This document shows, one piece after another, positions 1-8,601 of a stretch of DNA of 64,000 nucleotides. The notes under the pieces are model-generated. The model had not been told where the DNA came from and ran no database searches. It saw only the letters and a list, made by a program, of their open reading frames with translations. The position numbers and the translations under genes are program-made. This DNA comes from Streptomyces mirabilis. GTDB lineage: Bacteria; Actinomycetota; Actinomycetes; Streptomycetales; Streptomycetaceae. The stretch lies in the NCBI RefSeq assembly GCF_018310535.1, contig NZ_CP074102.1:8246001-8310000 (forward strand). The letters are read 5' to 3'. Position 1 is the first letter of the stretch, and each line of letters begins with the position of its first letter.

Positions 1-270
1 AAGACTGAGCGGCCGGTATCCGCCGTGGTCGCCGATCTCAACCCGGTCCTGCGGGGCTGGTCGGCGTACTTCCGTAACGGGAACTCCGGACGGAAGTTCA
101 ACGTGGTCGACGGCTATGTCCACGAACGGCTGGCGATCTTTGCCAGCGCGAAACACGGACTTGCGGGCAGGAACTGGACCACCCGATTTACTTATGGGTG
201 GATCACCCGGCTCGGTGTCTACCGCCTTACCGGAAACGTGCACAGGGCAACGGCGCATGCCAGCCGGTGA
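1..270 (+). CDS. Group II intron reverse transcriptase/maturase, C-terminal end (partial)
   Basis: Reading is open from base 1. The 89 residues are identical to the C-terminus of the complete protein at 6035-7399 and include the maturase (domain X) part with the segment LNPVLRGWSAYFRNGNS. The N-terminal reverse transcriptase is outside the window, so activity of this copy cannot be judged. In a complete protein this end helps the intron RNA fold and splice. Confidence 0.88.
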   Translation, partial: KTERPVSAVVADLNPVLRGWSAYFRNGNSGRKFNVVDGYVHERLAIFASAKHGLAGRNWTTRFTYGWITRLGVYRLTGNVHRATAHASR

Positions 271-370
271 ACGATGTCGGAAAGCCGTGTGCGGGAGAAC
301 TGCATGCACGGTTTGAAGCGGCGGGGACTGGAAACGGGGCATCAGCCACCGCGCCAGTCCCCGACCCTAC
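1..370 (+). mobile_element. Group II intron copy 1, 3' part
   Basis: The first 370 bases match 7130-7499 base for base. They cover the end of the intron-encoded protein, a 34-nt domain V and a domain VI hairpin, ending CCCTAC. The identity runs five bases further (TAGGG) and then stops. The 5' part of this copy lies outside the window. The intron ends 27 bp beyond the arsR stop codon, as expected for bacterial introns that insert just downstream of genes or terminators. Confidence 0.9.
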
Positions 371-396
371 TAGGGTGGCCCGTCCGGTGACGGCTA

Positions 397-759
397 TCAG
401 GCGATCTTCAGCATCTGTGCCATGGCAGCCACCACCGACGGCTCCACTCGGTAGTACACCCAGGTGCCGCGCCGCTCGGAGGCCAGCAGCCCGGCCTCCT
501 TCAGTTTCTTCAGGTGGTGGGAGACAGTCGGCTGGGAGACGCCGACGTCGGAGATGTCGCACACGCACGCCTCGCCGCCTTCGTGCGAGGCGACCAGCGA
601 GAACAGCCGCAGCCGCACCGGGTCGCCGAGCGCCTTGAACGTCGCCGCTGTCCGCTCCGCCTCCTCGGCACTCAGCGGACGCTCCGTCAGCGGCGGGCAG
701 CATGGCGCCGCGGCTTCAGCATCAGGTTCGAGCAGCGGCAGAACCTTCGTATTCGACAT
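397..759 (-). CDS. arsR: ArsR-family metalloregulatory repressor
   Basis: A winged-helix ArsR/SmtB repressor of 120 residues, the family's usual length. Residues from about 35 carry the fold (FKALGDPVRLRLFSLV), the metal-binding box ACVCDI and the recognition helix VSQPTVSHHLKKLKEAG. An N-terminal CC pair (PCCPP) may add thiol ligands for As(III) or Sb(III). The start MSNTKVLP is preferred over an upstream in-frame ATG because its start codon lies inside a palindrome (752-783) that fits an auto-operator. It is divergent from the arsO-like gene, so both are probably derepressed by trivalent arsenic. The inducer is inferred. Confidence 0.9.
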   Translation of the reverse strand: MSNTKVLPLLEPDAEAAAPCCPPLTERPLSAEEAERTAATFKALGDPVRLRLFSLVASHEGGEACVCDISDVGVSQPTVSHHLKKLKEAGLLASERRGTWVYYRVEPSVVAAMAQMLKIA

Positions 760-783
760 ACGTCTATGTTGACACATGTCGAA
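752..783. promoter_or_regulatory. ArsR operator box 1 (over arsR start)
   Basis: A 32-bp interrupted palindrome with arms beginning TTCGACAT and ending ATGTCGAA around a core GTCTATGTTGAC. It covers the arsR start codon. Box 2 at 901-932 has the same length and the identical 12-bp core. That pairing between two divergent genes makes an ArsR operator very likely. Confidence 0.75.
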
Positions 784-900
784 CCAGAGACACGCTTTCG
801 CGCTGTGGCGATGGTGGGTGGCCGTGTTCGCCCAGGCCCCCGAAGGGGCCGGCCGTCACCGCCGACGGCAATGTCGGCGACTCCGCAATCGATCTCCAGT

Positions 901-932
901 TTCGATAAGTGTCTATGTTGACGCTTGTCGAA
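901..932. promoter_or_regulatory. ArsR operator box 2 (upstream of arsO-like gene)
   Basis: A 32-bp palindrome (TTCGATAAGTGTC ... GACGCTTGTCGAA) sharing the core GTCTATGTTGAC with box 1, 60 bp before the arsO-like start. A shorter palindrome TCGACAAACGTCGA follows at 961-974 and could be a third, weaker site. Confidence 0.72.
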
Positions 933-991
933 ACAAGTGGGATGCTGGCTGCGCAAGACATCGACAAACGTCGAAGCAAAGGGGATTCGTT

Positions 992-2401
992 GTGACTGTG
1001 CCTTCTAACGAGGGGCTCACCACCGGCCAACTGCCCGTCGCGGTCATCGGAGCCGGCCCCATCGGCCTGGCTGCCGCCGCCCACCTCGTCGAACGCGGCG
1101 TCGAGCCTCTGGTCCTGGAAGCCGGGCCGGCCGCGGCGGCCGCGGCGCGTGAGTGGAGCCACATCCGGCTGTTCTCCACCTGGGGCGAGGTCACTGACCT
1201 GGCCGCCGAGAAGCTCCTCGCTCCGACCGGCTGGACCAAGCCCGACGCGGCCACGTATCCCTCCGGTGGCGACTGGGCCGAGCAGTATCTGCAGCCGCTG
1301 GCCGACGCCCTGGGCGACCGTGTGCGCTACCACACCACGGTGACCGGGGTCTCGCGCGCCGGACGCGACCGCATCGTCGACGCCGACCGCGAAAGCCGGC
1401 CCTTCGTCCTGCACCTCACCACCGCCGATGGCGAGGAGGAGCGCATCTTCGCGCGCGCCGTCATTGACGCCTCCGGCACCTGGACCAAGCCCGGCCCGGC
1501 CGGGGCCAGCGGTCTGCCCGCCCTCGGAGAAAAGGCCGCCGCCGACCGCGTCACCTACCGCGTCCCCGACCTCAAGGACCCGGCCGTCCGCATTCGTTAC
1601 GCGGGCAAGCGCACCGCCGTCATCGGCTCCGGCGCCTCCGCCTTCACCGCGTTGGCCACCCTCGCGGACGTCGCCAAGGACGAGTCGGGCACGCATGCGG
1701 TGTGGGTGCTGCGGCGTGGCATCAGTGGTTCCACGTTCGGCGGCGGCGAAGCCGACCAGCTGCCCGCCCGCGGCGCGCTGGGGCTGGCAGCGAAGGCCGC
1801 GGTCGACAACGGCTACGCCGACGCGGTCACCGGATTCCGCACCGAGGCCATCGAGCGGGCGGACGACGGACGGCTCATTCTGGTCGGCGAGGACGGCCGA
1901 CACCTCGACCCGGTCGACGAGGTCATCGTCCTGACCGGCTTCCGCCCCGACCTCGCCTTCCTCTCCGAGATCCGCCTCGGTCTCGACGAACGCCTCCAGG
2001 CGCCCCTCGACCTGGCGCCGCTCATCGACCCCAACCAGCACTCCTGCGGCACCGTCTACCCGCACGGCCACAAGGAGCTGTCCCACCCCGAACACGGCAT
2101 CTACCTGGTCGGCATGAAGTCCTACGGCCGCGCCCCCACCTTCCTGGCCATGACCGGTTACGAGCAGGTCCGATCCGTCACCGCCGCCATCGCAGGCGAC
2201 CTCGAATCCGCCGACCGCGTCGAACTCACCCTCCCAGAAACAGGAGTGTGCGGAGGCGCAGGGATCTTCGACGACCCGGCAGCCGGGCAAAGTGACGGCG
2301 GAGGCTGCTGCACCCCGGCACCGCAACTCGTACAGCTCGGCATCGGCGCCCCCACCACGGCCGCCGTCACCAAGGACTCGTCGTCCGGTGGTTGCTGCTG
2401 A
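992..2401 (+). CDS. arsO: ArsO-like NAD(P)/FAD-dependent monooxygenase
   Basis: A 469-residue flavin monooxygenase-like protein. It has an N-terminal dinucleotide fold (VAVIGAGPIGLAAAAHL), an ATG-type segment (ARAVIDASGTW), a second Rossmann motif in the middle (TAVIGSGASAFTAL), and VLTGFRPDLAFL near residue 310. The C-terminus is cysteine-rich (GGGCCTPAP and a final GGCC), as in proteins of streptomycete ars clusters, and may hold thiol-bound arsenic. The GTG start follows AAAGGGGA and the twin ArsR operators. arsI follows 67 bp downstream, so the two probably form an operon. The reaction is not established by sequence. Confidence 0.75.
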   Translation: MTVPSNEGLTTGQLPVAVIGAGPIGLAAAAHLVERGVEPLVLEAGPAAAAAAREWSHIRLFSTWGEVTDLAAEKLLAPTGWTKPDAATYPSGGDWAEQYLQPLADALGDRVRYHTTVTGVSRAGRDRIVDADRESRPFVLHLTTADGEEERIFARAVIDASGTWTKPGPAGASGLPALGEKAAADRVTYRVPDLKDPAVRIRYAGKRTAVIGSGASAFTALATLADVAKDESGTHAVWVLRRGISGSTFGGGEADQLPARGALGLAAKAAVDNGYADAVTGFRTEAIERADDGRLILVGEDGRHLDPVDEVIVLTGFRPDLAFLSEIRLGLDERLQAPLDLAPLIDPNQHSCGTVYPHGHKELSHPEHGIYLVGMKSYGRAPTFLAMTGYEQVRSVTAAIAGDLESADRVELTLPETGVCGGAGIFDDPAAGQSDGGGCCTPAPQLVQLGIGAPTTAAVTKDSSSGGCC

Positions 2402-2468
2402 GCCTGAACCCCGGCTGCCCCAGCCGTCATGGCCGGGGCACTTCCACTCCTACGGCAGGAGGATCGCC

Positions 2469-2882
2469 ATGTCCCGAGTACAACTCGCCCTGCGCGTCCC
2501 CGACCTTCAGGCCTCGATCGCCTTCTACAGCAAGCTGTTCGGCACCAAGCCGGCAAAACTCCGCGACGGCTACGCCAACTTCACCATCGCCGACCCCCCG
2601 CTGAAGCTCGTCCTCGTCAAGGGCGCGCCGGGCGAGGACACGCGGATGGACCACCTCGGCGTCGAAGTCGAATCCTCCGAAGCCGTCCACGCCGCGACCA
2701 CCCGCCTCGCCGACCAGGGCCTGGCGACGGACGTGGAGAACGACACTACCTGCTGCTACGCCCTCCAGGACAAGGTGTGGGTCCACGGCCCAGGCCAGGA
2801 ACCATGGGAGGTGTACGTCGTCAAGGCCGACGCCGACACCCTGACCAAGCAGCGGGGCAGCACCTGCTGCGCCATGGCGTGA
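2469..2882 (+). CDS. arsI: ArsI/CadI-family vicinal-oxygen-chelate metalloenzyme
   Basis: A 137-residue glyoxalase-fold protein. ArsI enzymes cleave the C-As bond of trivalent organoarsenicals such as methylarsenite, using Fe(II). The N-terminal ligand histidine fits MDHLGVEVE, the substrate thiols are the CC pair in [12 protein letters not shown], and PWEVY supplies the acidic ligand. A second CC pair sits at the C-terminus (STCCAMA). The ATG follows AGGAGG. It is the last intact gene of the ars block: an IS5-type remnant begins at the stop codon, so arsB, arsC or arsT genes expected here may have been lost. Confidence 0.85.
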   Translation: MSRVQLALRVPDLQASIAFYSKLFGTKPAKLRDGYANFTIADPPLKLVLVKGAPGEDTRMDHLGVEVESSEAVHAATTRLADQGLATDVENDTTCCYALQDKVWVHGPGQEPWEVYVVKADADTLTKQRGSTCCAMA

Positions 2883-3624
2883 TCTCCCGGAGCGCTACGG
2901 GCCGTGGGACCGGGACTACGACCTGTTCCGGCGGTGGCAGCGCGACGGCACCTGGAAGCGGATCTTCGAGCAATTGCAGGCGGATGCCGACGCGTAGGGC
3001 CTGATCACGTGGGATGTGGGCGTGGACTCCACCATCGCCCGCGCCCACCGGCACGCCGCCGGGGCGCGTAAAAGGGGGATCTGCGGAAGGAGCCTCCCGG
3101 CGGCGTCGACACTGAGCCCGACGGCCACGGCCTCGGGCGCTCGCGCGGCGGGCTGACCACCAAGCTGCACCTGGCGGTCGAGCAGGGACAGAAGCCACTG
3201 TCGCTGCTCGTTGCCGCCGGTCAGCGGCACGACAGCCCTCAGTTCCAGGCGGTCCTGGACGCCATCCGCGTGCCCCGGATCGGGCCGGGCCCCACCGCGC
3301 TCGCCGGACAAGGTCCGCGCCGACCGAGCCTACGGCTCCCGCGCGAACCACGCCTACCTGCGCAGACGCGACGTGCGGTGCACCATCCCGGAGAAGGCCG
3401 ACCACATTCGCAACCGCCAGAAGCTCGGGTCGCTCGGTGGCCGCCCACCGAAGTGCGACAAGGACGACTACGAGCGGCGGCACGCCGCCGAGTGCGGGAT
3501 TAACCGGCTGAAACGCCATCACGCGGTCGCCACGAGGTGCGACAGACTCGCTGTCCGCTATTGCGCGTCCGTGCTGGTCGCCGCCATCAACGAGTGGCTA
3601 TGACCAGCACGGACCCGATACGTC
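2883..3624 (+). pseudogene. IS5-family transposase remnant
   Basis: Pieces of a DDE transposase occur in shifting frames: [35 protein letters not shown], then [29 protein letters not shown] and a C-terminus ending [10 protein letters not shown] at 3603. The N-terminus is missing and several frameshifts are present, so it is dead. The element ends at CTAG (3625-3628), which also contains the stop codon of the next gene. It cut the ars operon immediately after arsI. Confidence 0.85.
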
Positions 3625-4083
3625 CTAGCCGTTGATGTCCAGCGCTGTTCCGTACAGACGGTCCACCTTCAACCGGATGACCACTCGGCGCTCAGCAACC
3701 AGCTGCTCCAGAAACGCACCTTCATGCTCCGGCTTCGCGGCCTGCGGGATCATTCCGAGCAGTTCTCGACCGACCGCATCGCCAGGAACCGTCGTGATCT
3801 CGGAGACCTCGGCCTCTCCTTCGGCGACGGCGAACGACCACACGTCGCCGCCCTGCACGTGCAGCGCCGCACGCGGATCGCGTCGCAGGTGCCCGACCTT
3901 GATGCGGTCGGCCGTCGTCGAGAATCGCACAATGCGGGCCTCGGAGTCCCAGCTGTACACCATGGTGGTCAGGTGGGGGTGGCCACTGCGCTTGACGGTG
4001 GCGAGCGTGCCGAACTGCTGCTTGCCAAGCAGGTTGGAGAGGGCTTCGTCGGACAGTGGGCGAGGAGCCGGTCTTTGAGTCAT
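3625..4083 (-). CDS. PPOX-class F420-dependent oxidoreductase
   Basis: A 152-residue split-barrel protein of the pyridoxamine-phosphate-oxidase-like superfamily. Core features are FGTLATVKRSGHPHLTTMVYSW near the N-terminus, IKVGHLRRDPRAALHV in the middle and RVVIRLKVDRLYGTALDING at the end. Actinobacterial members usually bind F420 rather than FMN, and this one has the typical length and pattern. The substrate is unknown. Its TAG stop codon is part of a CTAG boundary with the IS5 remnant. Confidence 0.82.
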   Translation of the reverse strand: MTQRPAPRPLSDEALSNLLGKQQFGTLATVKRSGHPHLTTMVYSWDSEARIVRFSTTADRIKVGHLRRDPRAALHVQGGDVWSFAVAEGEAEVSEITTVPGDAVGRELLGMIPQAAKPEHEGAFLEQLVAERRVVIRLKVDRLYGTALDING

Positions 4084-4099
4084 GACGTGGTCAACGTCC

Positions 4100-5311
4100 T
4101 TAGCCGCCCCACAATTTCATGGGCGCTGTGAGCCTGACCCCCACTTTCACAACACGCCCTAGCTTGATCTTTAACCTGTGCGGCGGGGTCGTGGGGTGGT
4201 TGACTTCTTCGTTCTCTGCTTCGGCGGCTGTGTTTTGCGGGGTGTGTGCACGCTCGATGTCGAAGCGCCGCAGGTAGGCCTGCCAGAGGCGGTCTGCGTC
4301 TGCCGGGGTGGCGTCGGTGCCGGACCACCACAGCCAGACGGGCTTGGGGGTTGCTCCGCTGGGCAGGTGGTCGATGTCCAGGCGGATCACGGTCCCCTCG
4401 ACGATCGGGAGGGTGCCGTCGGCTGCGGCCCAGGAGGAGCGGTGGGTCAGTTTGGGGTGGAGCCGGTTCCAGGAACGAGCGGTGGCGGTGCCGTAGAGGC
4501 GTGTGTCGGTGACGGTTTCGGTGTCCGGGGTGTCCCAGGTGTCGGGCTGTCCGAAGACGAACTCGCTGCCGTGCCGGGGAGGCCGGCCCTGGGTGTGCGG
4601 CAGCCGGGGCGGGACAGCTCTGCGCAGGACGCGGTCCGAACGCATCCGGGCCAGCACCTGCACGGGCAGGTCCCTCAGGAGGAAGCCGAGGCGGGGTGCG
4701 TCGTATCCGGCGTCCGCGACGATGAGGATGTCCGGGTCGCCCGTCTGCCACTGCCCCGCTGCGATCAGTCGCTGAAGCAGATCGCGCAGCTGCCGGGCGG
4801 TGACGGTGGCGGTGTCGTCGCCGGGCGCCAGGCGCAGCGCGTCCAGGGGTGCGGTCCATGAGCTGCGGCCTGGCTCGAGTGCGCAGATGATCGAGTAGGG
4901 CCAGCCGGGGACGGGGATGTGCTGGTCCTTGCCCCGGCCGTAGGTGTGGCACAGGATCCGCTGTGGTGAGGTGTGGGCATCGGGCCGCAGCCAGCAGGTG
5001 ACGTCGACGGCCAGGACCAGCCGGCCGTCGGCAGCCCGCGGCAGTGGCACTTCGGCCAGTGCCCGCCGCAGCCGGCCGGCGTCGATGCGTCCACGGGCCA
5101 GGGCGGCGTAGAGCCCGCCATGGCCGCGGCGGTGTTCACCCACCAGCGACAGCTCGGCCAGCGACCTCACCGGCCCGTCACCGCACAGAACGGCATCAGC
5201 CAGCTCGAACAACGCGTCCGAACGAGCGGTCAGACAGGAGTAGAACTCGCCCCGGAAGCATGACAGTTGCGCCAACGGCTCTCGCCGGACAGCGTGATGC
5301 AGCAGACTCAT
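4100..5311 (-). pseudogene. DDE transposase (IS4/IS701-like), C-terminal catalytic end deleted
   Basis: The first ~370 residues look normal, with LVLAVDVTCWLRPDAHTSP supplying the first catalytic Asp and ILIVADAGYDAPRL the second. The region around YLRRFDIERAH should continue into the conserved Glu helix (FDIE-x-x-F-R). Instead it jumps to a short tail and reads through the inverted repeat into flanking DNA. This fits an in-frame internal deletion of the C-terminal domain. The element could move only if a related transposase acts on its intact ends. Confidence 0.75.
4134..4162. mobile_element. IS5-type terminal remnant
   Basis: The stretch ending CTTTCACAACACGCCCTAG closely resembles the end of the IS5 remnant at 56637 (CTTTCACAACAGACCCTAG). 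It terminates in CTAG exactly where the IS4/IS701-type element begins. Only this end survives. Confidence 0.5.
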
Positions 5312-5450
5312 CCTCACGGCCTTCGTGCTGGACGTGTGTGTTCCTTGGTCGGAGCACATGTTCAGCCGAAGGCCGCTTCCGCGTACGGCAGTTACCGGAC
5401 CGAGCGATCAAGTTCGACGCACCATTCGACTCCGGACGTTAAAGATCAAG
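4163..5450 (-). mobile_element. IS4/IS701-type element with internal deletion
   Basis: It is bounded by the 12-bp inverted repeats CTTGATCTTTAA (4163-4174) and TTAAAGATCAAG (5439-5450). Its single transposase gene is damaged near the 3' end. The left flank is CTAG. The right flank is not a copy of the left flank, so no clean target duplication is seen. Confidence 0.75.
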
Positions 5451-6034
5451 CGTACGTCCAGCAGTCCGGGCGTCTTCCCAGTTCAGAAGGGGTGTGAACG
5501 ATGTAACCGGACGTCAAGCTCAGGATAGCCAGCCGGTGGAAGTCCGGTCCGGGGAGACGCCAGGGTCCCCGGTAGCTGACTCCCGGCGTCGCCCGAAATG
5601 GTGGCGTCGAAGTGGAGTGACAAGCGCCTCTCGGGGGCGTGCAACCGACCAGTCCGCAACATGAAGTGAAGCCTGCAGCGTCGTCATTTAACCCCCGCCC
5701 GCGGGCGGGCCAAGGAGGAGCCGAGCCTGTGCTTGATTGGCGAAGGCCACGGAAGATGATCTCGGACCTGGAGCGGTCGTCGAAGAACCTCCCGGCGTAA
5801 GGGGCGTGGAATGGTCGGAAGGTTGTCCTGGGAACTGGAGAGAGCCTCCTCGGCCCCGGGTATTGCGGCCCGGGAAGCGTGGCCTGCCTATAACCGGCAG
5901 AACCGGGAAATGGCGGGTTGTCGAGAGGCAGTCGGAGGGGGTCGTAGTAGTGACGATCGGCGGGACAACACAACCCGCTGGGAGCGAAGGGCCCCTGCTT
6001 CATCGACGCGATTCGAAAACAGGGAGGGACCCGG

Positions 6035-7399
6035 ATGAGTGCCGTTACGGCTAGTTCCATCCGCCGGGAGGAAAGCGTCGCAGGACCAGTCCGCCGTCCT
6101 CTGGACAAGGTCCGAGCCTTGCAACGGACGCTTTACCGCTGTGCCGAGCAAGAACCCGAACGCCGGTTTCACGCCCTGTATGGCCATGTCCACCGCATGG
6201 ACGTTCTGAGGCGGGCGTGGGCCGGTGTGTGCGCAAACCGGGGTGCCCCCGGCGTGGACGGTACGACCGTCGACGCGGTGGAATCCTCGGGGGTGGATGC
6301 ATTCCTCCAAGACCTTTCGCAGAGACTGCGGGCGCATACGTATCGTCCGTCAGTGCTGCGACGGGTCCAGATTCCCAAACCGGGGCGGCCGGGGGAGTTC
6401 CGGCCGCTATCGATCCCCACCGTGGCGGACCGCGTGGTGATGACGGCTGCGAAACTGGTCATGGAACCAGTATTCGAGGCCCAGTTCACCGAGGCGAGCT
6501 ATGGATTCAGGCCGAAGCGGTCCGCGATCGACGCGTGCGAGGCAGTGCGTGTCGCCGCGAACCAGCGGCGGGAGTGGGTGTTCGAGGCCGATATCCGCGA
6601 CTGCTTCGGCACGATCGACCATGAGGCGCTGATGGCCCAAGTGGCGCGGCGTGTGGTGGACCGGCCGATGCTGAAGCTGATCCGGGCCTGGCTGCGGATG
6701 GGAGTCCTGGTGGGCGGGGTGACCTCGCCTACCGGGGCGGGAACCCCTCAGGGCTCACCGATTTCCCCATTGCTGGCAAATATCGCGCTGCACGTTCTCG
6801 ACGAGGCGTGGCAGAACGAAGGTCGCCGGCTGGGGACGTTGGTGAGGTACTGCGATGATTTCGTAGTCCTGTCGCCGACCAAGCAACGGGCCGAACAGGC
6901 CCGTGAATTGGCGGCACGAGTTCTGGAACGGCTCGGGATGCGATTGCATCCTGAGAAGACCGGCATCGTCTGCCTCACCCGAGGCGGGCAGGGCTTCGAC
7001 TTTCTCGGCTTCCACCACCGGAAGATGGAATCGTGGAAATGGCGGGGCAGGTACTACTTGCAACGCTGGCCCTCGGCCAGGGCGATGCGGGTACTGCGGG
7101 ACAAAGTCCGTGCGGCGACCGCTCGTTCGAAGACTGAGCGGCCGGTATCCGCCGTGGTCGCCGATCTCAACCCGGTCCTGCGGGGCTGGTCGGCGTACTT
7201 CCGTAACGGGAACTCCGGACGGAAGTTCAACGTGGTCGACGGCTATGTCCACGAACGGCTGGCGATCTTTGCCAGCGCGAAACACGGACTTGCGGGCAGG
7301 AACTGGACCACCCGATTTACTTATGGGTGGATCACCCGGCTCGGTGTCTACCGCCTTACCGGAAACGTGCACAGGGCAACGGCGCATGCCAGCCGGTGA
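6035..7399 (+). CDS. Group II intron reverse transcriptase/maturase
   Basis: A 454-residue intron-encoded protein. RT blocks are in order: LRRVQIPKPGRPGEFRPLSI, FEADIRDCFGTIDHEAL, GTPQGSPISPLLANI and the active-site box RYCDDF near residue 272, followed by a maturase domain X (about 340-430). No C-terminal HNH endonuclease is seen, so mobility would use an existing 3' end as primer, as in endonuclease-less lineages. All RT motifs are intact, so the intron may be active. The protein binds the intron RNA, promotes splicing and copies it into DNA. Confidence 0.93.
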   Translation: MSAVTASSIRREESVAGPVRRPLDKVRALQRTLYRCAEQEPERRFHALYGHVHRMDVLRRAWAGVCANRGAPGVDGTTVDAVESSGVDAFLQDLSQRLRAHTYRPSVLRRVQIPKPGRPGEFRPLSIPTVADRVVMTAAKLVMEPVFEAQFTEASYGFRPKRSAIDACEAVRVAANQRREWVFEADIRDCFGTIDHEALMAQVARRVVDRPMLKLIRAWLRMGVLVGGVTSPTGAGTPQGSPISPLLANIALHVLDEAWQNEGRRLGTLVRYCDDFVVLSPTKQRAEQARELAARVLERLGMRLHPEKTGIVCLTRGGQGFDFLGFHHRKMESWKWRGRYYLQRWPSARAMRVLRDKVRAATARSKTERPVSAVVADLNPVLRGWSAYFRNGNSGRKFNVVDGYVHERLAIFASAKHGLAGRNWTTRFTYGWITRLGVYRLTGNVHRATAHASR

Positions 7400-7409
7400 A
7401 CGATGTCGG

Positions 7410-7443
7410 AAAGCCGTGTGCGGGAGAACTGCATGCACGGTTT
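7410..7443 (+). ncRNA. Group II intron domain V
   Basis: A 34-nt hairpin starting AAAGCCGTGTGCGGG and closing GCACGGTTT, with the AGC catalytic triad near its 5' side. It is followed by the domain VI hairpin built on GGCGGGGACTGG/CCAGTCCCC. An identical domain lies at 281-314 in copy 1. Confidence 0.85.
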
Positions 7444-7521
7444 GAAGCGGCGGGGACTGGAAACGGGGCATCAGCCACCGCGCCAGTCCCCGACCCTACT
7501 AGGGCCTGTGTGATGTCGTGA

Positions 7522-8031
7522 TCAACCAGTTGCCTTCAGGAGGTCGTTGATCCAGATCATCGAGGCACGCAGGTGGAGGCCGGCAAGATAGCTCCCGGGT
7601 GTCTTGTCGTAGCGAGTCGCGATACCCCGCCAGGCCTTCAGCTTGTTGATCAGGCGCTCGACACTGTTCCGCTCTTTGTAGAGATCGGCGTCATGGCGTG
7701 TGGGGCGGCCGCCTCGGCTGCCCTTCTTCTTCCGGTTGGCGGCCTGGTCCTTCTTCTCTGGGATGACTGCCTTGATGTTGCGTTTGCGCAGGTAAGAGCG
7801 GTTACCGCGGGAGGAATAGGCCTTATCCGCGGCGACGGCGTCGGGCCGGGTCCGGGGCCGGCCGACGGGAAGACGGATGCGCACCTTCTGCAGCACGGGG
7901 ACGAACTGCGGGCTGTCGGCGGCCTGTCCTGCGGTCAGGACGAGAGACAGCGGACGGCACTTGCGGTCTGCGGCGAGATGAATCTTGCTCGTCAGTCCAC
8001 CACGGGATCTGCCGAGCAGGGCCTGGCTCAA
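7522..8031 (-). CDS. IS5-family transposase, second frame (IS-A)
   Basis: It encodes the catalytic C-terminal part: [15 protein letters not shown], the second Asp in DAVAADKAYSSRGNRSYLR, and the Glu region KERNSVERLINKLKAWRGIATRYDK. No residues appear lost, so the element may be active if the two frames are joined. Confidence 0.85.
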   Translation of the reverse strand: MSQALLGRSRGGLTSKIHLAADRKCRPLSLVLTAGQAADSPQFVPVLQKVRIRLPVGRPRTRPDAVAADKAYSSRGNRSYLRKRNIKAVIPEKKDQAANRKKKGSRGGRPTRHDADLYKERNSVERLINKLKAWRGIATRYDKTPGSYLAGLHLRASMIWINDLLKATG

Positions 8032-8573
8032 GCGGAGCTTGCGCCGTCGCCTGATATGCCGCCGCTCTTCCCGACCGGGGTTGTCACTGCCGTGCTGTCC
8101 GTTCTGTTCTTGCCGGCCGCCCCCTTTTGCCGGGCCCGCTCCTGCTCGATGGCGGCCTCTTCAAGGGCGTCCAGGACCTCCTTGCCGATGCGCATCCCGG
8201 CTGCGTCGTGGTGGGCGCGGGCCGTGGTGGAGTCCACGCTGACCAGGGACAAGTCCGTCCGTCCCTGGCGGGCGGCCTCGGCGATCAGGCCTTCGAGCAG
8301 CGCGGTGAAGACGCCGGTGTCCCTCCACACCCGAAAGCGGCCGTAGACAGTCGGCCACGGGCCGAACTCGCCGGGCATCTCCCGCCACTGGCTGCTGGTA
8401 CGGAACCGCCAGATCACCCCCTCGAACTGATCCCGCAGCCGTGCGGGGTACGGCCCGTACTCGCCTATCGGCAGGAACGGCTCGATCAACTTCCACTGCT
8501 CGTCGGTGAGTTGCCTGCGTGTCACGATCGTCTTCCTACCGGATCCCCCTTCCCGAGGAACCCGGATCGGCAA
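8028..8573 (-). CDS. IS5-family transposase, first frame (IS-A)
   Basis: It encodes the N-terminal DNA-binding part and first catalytic Asp: TDEQWKLIEPFLPIG, VIWRFRTSSQWREMP and LSLVSVDSTTARAHHDAAG. The likely start is the GTG before TRRQLTDEQW, since the first ~16 codons lie near the terminal repeat. The frame ends in a 4-bp overlap (8028-8031) with the second frame, so the active protein probably arises by frameshifting or translational coupling. Confidence 0.85.
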   Translation of the reverse strand: MPIRVPREGGSGRKTIVTRRQLTDEQWKLIEPFLPIGEYGPYPARLRDQFEGVIWRFRTSSQWREMPGEFGPWPTVYGRFRVWRDTGVFTALLEGLIAEAARQGRTDLSLVSVDSTTARAHHDAAGMRIGKEVLDALEEAAIEQERARQKGAAGKNRTDSTAVTTPVGKSGGISGDGASSA

Positions 8574-8601
8574 GATTGATCACGACACCACACAGGCCCT
8601 A

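Larger units (their letters stand above)
5492..7499 (+). mobile_element. Group II intron copy 2, full length
   Basis: About 2.0 kb from GTGTGAACG (5492) to CCCTAC (7499). It holds a structured 5' RNA part (5492 to about 6030), the reverse transcriptase gene, and domains V and VI. The 3' end was fixed by comparison with copy 1. The 5' end is inferred from the conserved GTGYG start of such introns. It lies 41 bp beyond the IS4/IS701 element, and IS5-A begins four bases after its 3' end. Confidence 0.85.
7503..8598 (-). mobile_element. IS5-family element A
   Basis: Ends are inverted repeats beginning GGCCTGTGTG, 22 bp long with one mismatch. CTAG flanks both sides (7499-7502 and 8599-8602), which is the target duplication. 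Two overlapping frames encode the transposase. Confidence 0.9.

Noticed and set aside
764..2326. 520-codon open frame on the minus strand opposite the arsO-like gene
   Set aside because: It is antisense to a clear flavoprotein gene, has no homologous motifs, and is the usual result of high G+C codon bias.
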